Assembly (NCBI GenBank): GCA_964482435.1
Contig: CAYZXL010000083.1
Coordinates: 1-15,436 of the forward strand
Length of the DNA: 15,436 bases
DNA from: CAYZXL01 sp964482435
Lineage (GTDB): Bacteria; Auribacterota; JABMQX01
Direction of reading: 5' to 3'
Both the position numbers and the translations under genes were made by a program. Below, one piece after another: positions 14,034-15,436 of this stretch (within the stretch, counting starts at the first letter, position 1; the number at the start of each line of letters is the position of its first letter). The notes below the pieces were generated by a model that worked only from the letters and a program-made list of their open reading frames with translations, made no database searches and was not told the origin of the DNA.

Positions 14034-14949
14034 TCCGGCCGCTGGCTGCGCTCGGAGCCAGTCCGTTCGGGACCAACGCGATAAGCCGACCGGGGAAGCA
14101 AGCGCCCCCGCTTTACACCAGGCCTACGCCGACCTGCACGTCCACACGTCCGCCTCGGATGGACTCCTTTCTCCGAAGGAGGTTGTCCGCCTCGCTGCGG
14201 CAGAGGGATTTTGCGCTCTGTCCATTTGCGACCACGACACCGTCGCCGGCCTCGATGAAGGCATATCCGCCGCGGAGGAGGCCGGGGTGGAGTTGGTCCC
14301 GGGCGTTGAGCTGAGCAGTTACCTGGGGAGCACCGAAGTGCACATTCTGGGGTATTGCCTCGATCACAAAGACGGGTTGCTCCTGAGCACGCTGGACTGT
14401 CTTTGCCGCGAGAGGACGGAGAGAGTCGAGAAAATGCTTGGCTTGCTGCGTGGGCTGGGAATCGAGCTCGACCGCTCCGCGATGGGCAAACCGGCGAAGG
14501 CTGGCTCAGTCGGGAGGCTGCACGTCGCCAGGGCTATGGTGAAGCAGGGCTTCGTCAGCGACACGCAGAAGGCGTTCAGGAAATACATCGGTCGGGGACG
14601 ACCCGCGTACGTGCCGAGGTCGCACGTTTCACCTGGGGAAGCCTGTCGCTTGATCCGGGCAGCGCGAGGAATACCTGTTCTGGCTCATCCGTCGCTTCTG
14701 CACAAGGACGAACTCATAAAGAGCCTTGTCGCGGAAGGGGTCATGGGGATAGAGGCCTTTTACAGCAAGATTACTCCTGACGTGGCAGGGCATTACTGCC
14801 GTGTTGCCAAGAAATATGGCCTGATTGTCACGGGCGGTTCCGATTGCCACCAGAATGAGGGCGACGGACGCCTCCTCGGAACGGTGAAGCTGGATTACAA
14901 ATATGTCGCAAAGCTGAAGGAGGCCGCCGCAGCCCTATCGGGCGCTTGA
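14005..14949 (+). CDS. PHP-domain metal-dependent phosphoesterase (RNase AM/TrpH-like)
   Basis: The chosen start is ATG at 14005, inside the end of pilT (29-nt overlap), as no other start lies before the conserved YADLHVHT. An AGGGG stretch lies about 10 nt upstream. The 314-aa protein carries the PHP metal ligands: His45 and His47 (DLHVHT), Asp52 (SDG), Asp76-His77-Asp78 (CDHDT), Glu102 (PGVELS), His113 (EVHILGY), His228 (LAHPS) and Asp280/His282 (GSDCH). The middle insert (about 125-205) with RLHVARAMVKQG is typical of the 3',5'-nucleoside bisphosphate phosphatase/RNase AM type. It probably hydrolyses phosphate from 5' ends of short RNA or from pAp-like nucleotides, in the cytoplasm. The first 40 residues are poorly conserved and may be partly spurious. 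Confidence 0.85.
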   Translation: MNREGSSPPDPAAGCARSQSVRDQRDKPTGEASAPALHQAYADLHVHTSASDGLLSPKEVVRLAAAEGFCALSICDHDTVAGLDEGISAAEEAGVELVPGVELSSYLGSTEVHILGYCLDHKDGLLLSTLDCLCRERTERVEKMLGLLRGLGIELDRSAMGKPAKAGSVGRLHVARAMVKQGFVSDTQKAFRKYIGRGRPAYVPRSHVSPGEACRLIRAARGIPVLAHPSLLHKDELIKSLVAEGVMGIEAFYSKITPDVAGHYCRVAKKYGLIVTGGSDCHQNEGDGRLLGTVKLDYKYVAKLKEAAAALSGA

Positions 14950-15062
14950 CATCGGCGCTGTTCGGAGGCATCCAGTTCCTGACCGTGTTTTCGCGCGCCA
15001 GCGCGACGGATGATACCCTATCCCGGGCCAGTGCCTCATGAGGTTCGCACACCCGGAGACTA

Positions 15063-15091
15063 TGAGAACGCCCCCATGGGGCCCGTTTTTT
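15063..15091 (+). terminator. Terminator-like hairpin with T-run downstream of PHP gene
   Basis: AACG-C-CCCC and GGGG-CC-CGTT pair around a small CATG-centred turn, and six Ts follow (15086-15091). It lies about 120 bp after the PHP stop. The stem has an internal mismatch. Confidence 0.4.
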
Positions 15092-15161
15092 CTCGCCAAG
15101 GCGCTAAGACGCCAGGAATTCACGGGGCTTGCTCCTTCGCGGCCTTGGCGGCTTTGCGAGA
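15091..15161. repeat. Imperfect long palindrome of an interspersed-repeat type
   Basis: TCTCGCCAAGGCGCTAAGAC at the left is mirrored by GGCCTTGGCGGCTTTGCGAG at the right, across a spacer of about 30 bp. From memory, repeats of this 'tctcgc-aaggcgc' style are scattered between genes in several Gram-negative phyla. The function is unknown. Confidence 0.45.
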
Positions 15162-15436
15162 GAGTCCCCGCTCGCCGCGTAGCGGTTATTTTCAGGGCAG
15201 AATGGCCTTTTTGGTGGGGAGCATCCGTTTGTTCGCAGGGCAATCCATTGGTCGGTTTTCGGGGCGCCCGCGAGTCTCCTGCTTGCGGACGAAAGGGCCT
15301 TCCTTCACGTCGCGGGAATACGCTCGAGCCGCCAAGCTGGTTCCTTTGCAGGAGTTTCCCCAGAATCTGCCGGGGTGGTGCTGTAAGTTATTGGTAGCGT
15401 GGGAGAGATGGAAATTGGGAAGTGTGAGGGGCGCTT

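Larger units (their letters stand above)
14950..15436. other. Intergenic region at the right edge, no supportable gene
   Basis: 487 bp follow the PHP gene. Apart from a terminator-like hairpin (15063-15091) and an imperfect long palindrome (15091-15161), I see no coding, RNA or promoter signal. An open frame across 15038-15397 has no family resemblance and runs through the palindrome. Confidence 0.5.

Noticed and set aside
15038..15397. 119-codon open frame at the right edge
   Set aside because: It crosses the terminator-like hairpin and the palindrome; no recognisable protein.

Overview
The window looks like a scaffold from an uncultured, glycan-degrading bacterium. GC content is fairly high, and the recognised genes stop mostly on TGA. 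The gene mix points to the PVC superphylum or a neighbouring uncultured lineage: a GH29-like fucosidase, a secreted Asp-box sialidase next to a sodium:solute symporter, a secreted parallel beta-helix protein with a C-terminal domain common in such bacteria, a PilT-type ATPase and a PHP phosphoesterase. This placement is inference only, because no rRNA or marker gene is present. A run of exactly 100 N (2221-2320) shows that this is a scaffold.

The left third (1-5050) is a mosaic. A ThiF/E1-like gene open at the left edge runs tail to tail into a truncated fucosidase at about 820-835. A roughly 35-codon tyrosine-recombinase fragment (1651-1755) abuts the end of the beta-helix gene (1760-3377, minus), whose second internal repeat falls in the N gap. 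A frameshifted nitroreductase piece (3838-4190) is followed by the C-terminal half of a radical SAM protein (4207-4668). An excisionase-like helix-turn-helix gene (4774 onward) runs into the tail of a complete tyrosine integrase (4908-6086, minus).

The middle (6087-8540) is an integration locus. The integrase lies 220 bp from the 3' end of a tRNA-His gene (6307-6384, minus). Between them are two perfect tandem copies of TTGGGTACAAA and a weaker third copy, spaced 10-11 bp, which look like integrase arm sites. On the other side of the tRNA is a translationally coupled pair: an OLD-like AAA/ABC ATPase (6567-7838) and a Toprim-like, DUF4276-type partner (7835-8536). The partner has an in-frame TAG at codon 6 but is otherwise intact. 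The pair resembles the ATPase-plus-Toprim architecture of several anti-phage systems and is the best candidate here for an undescribed system.

The right half (8575-14949) has intact housekeeping and catabolic genes. A minus-strand symporter-sialidase unit (11239 to 8575) probably releases and imports a sugar acid or related glycan product. A GT9 glycosyltransferase (12731-11769) is divergent from pilT (12939-14033), which overlaps a PHP-domain phosphoesterase (14005-14949). The larger intergenic spaces carry palindromic repeats (11385-11438 and 15091-15161).
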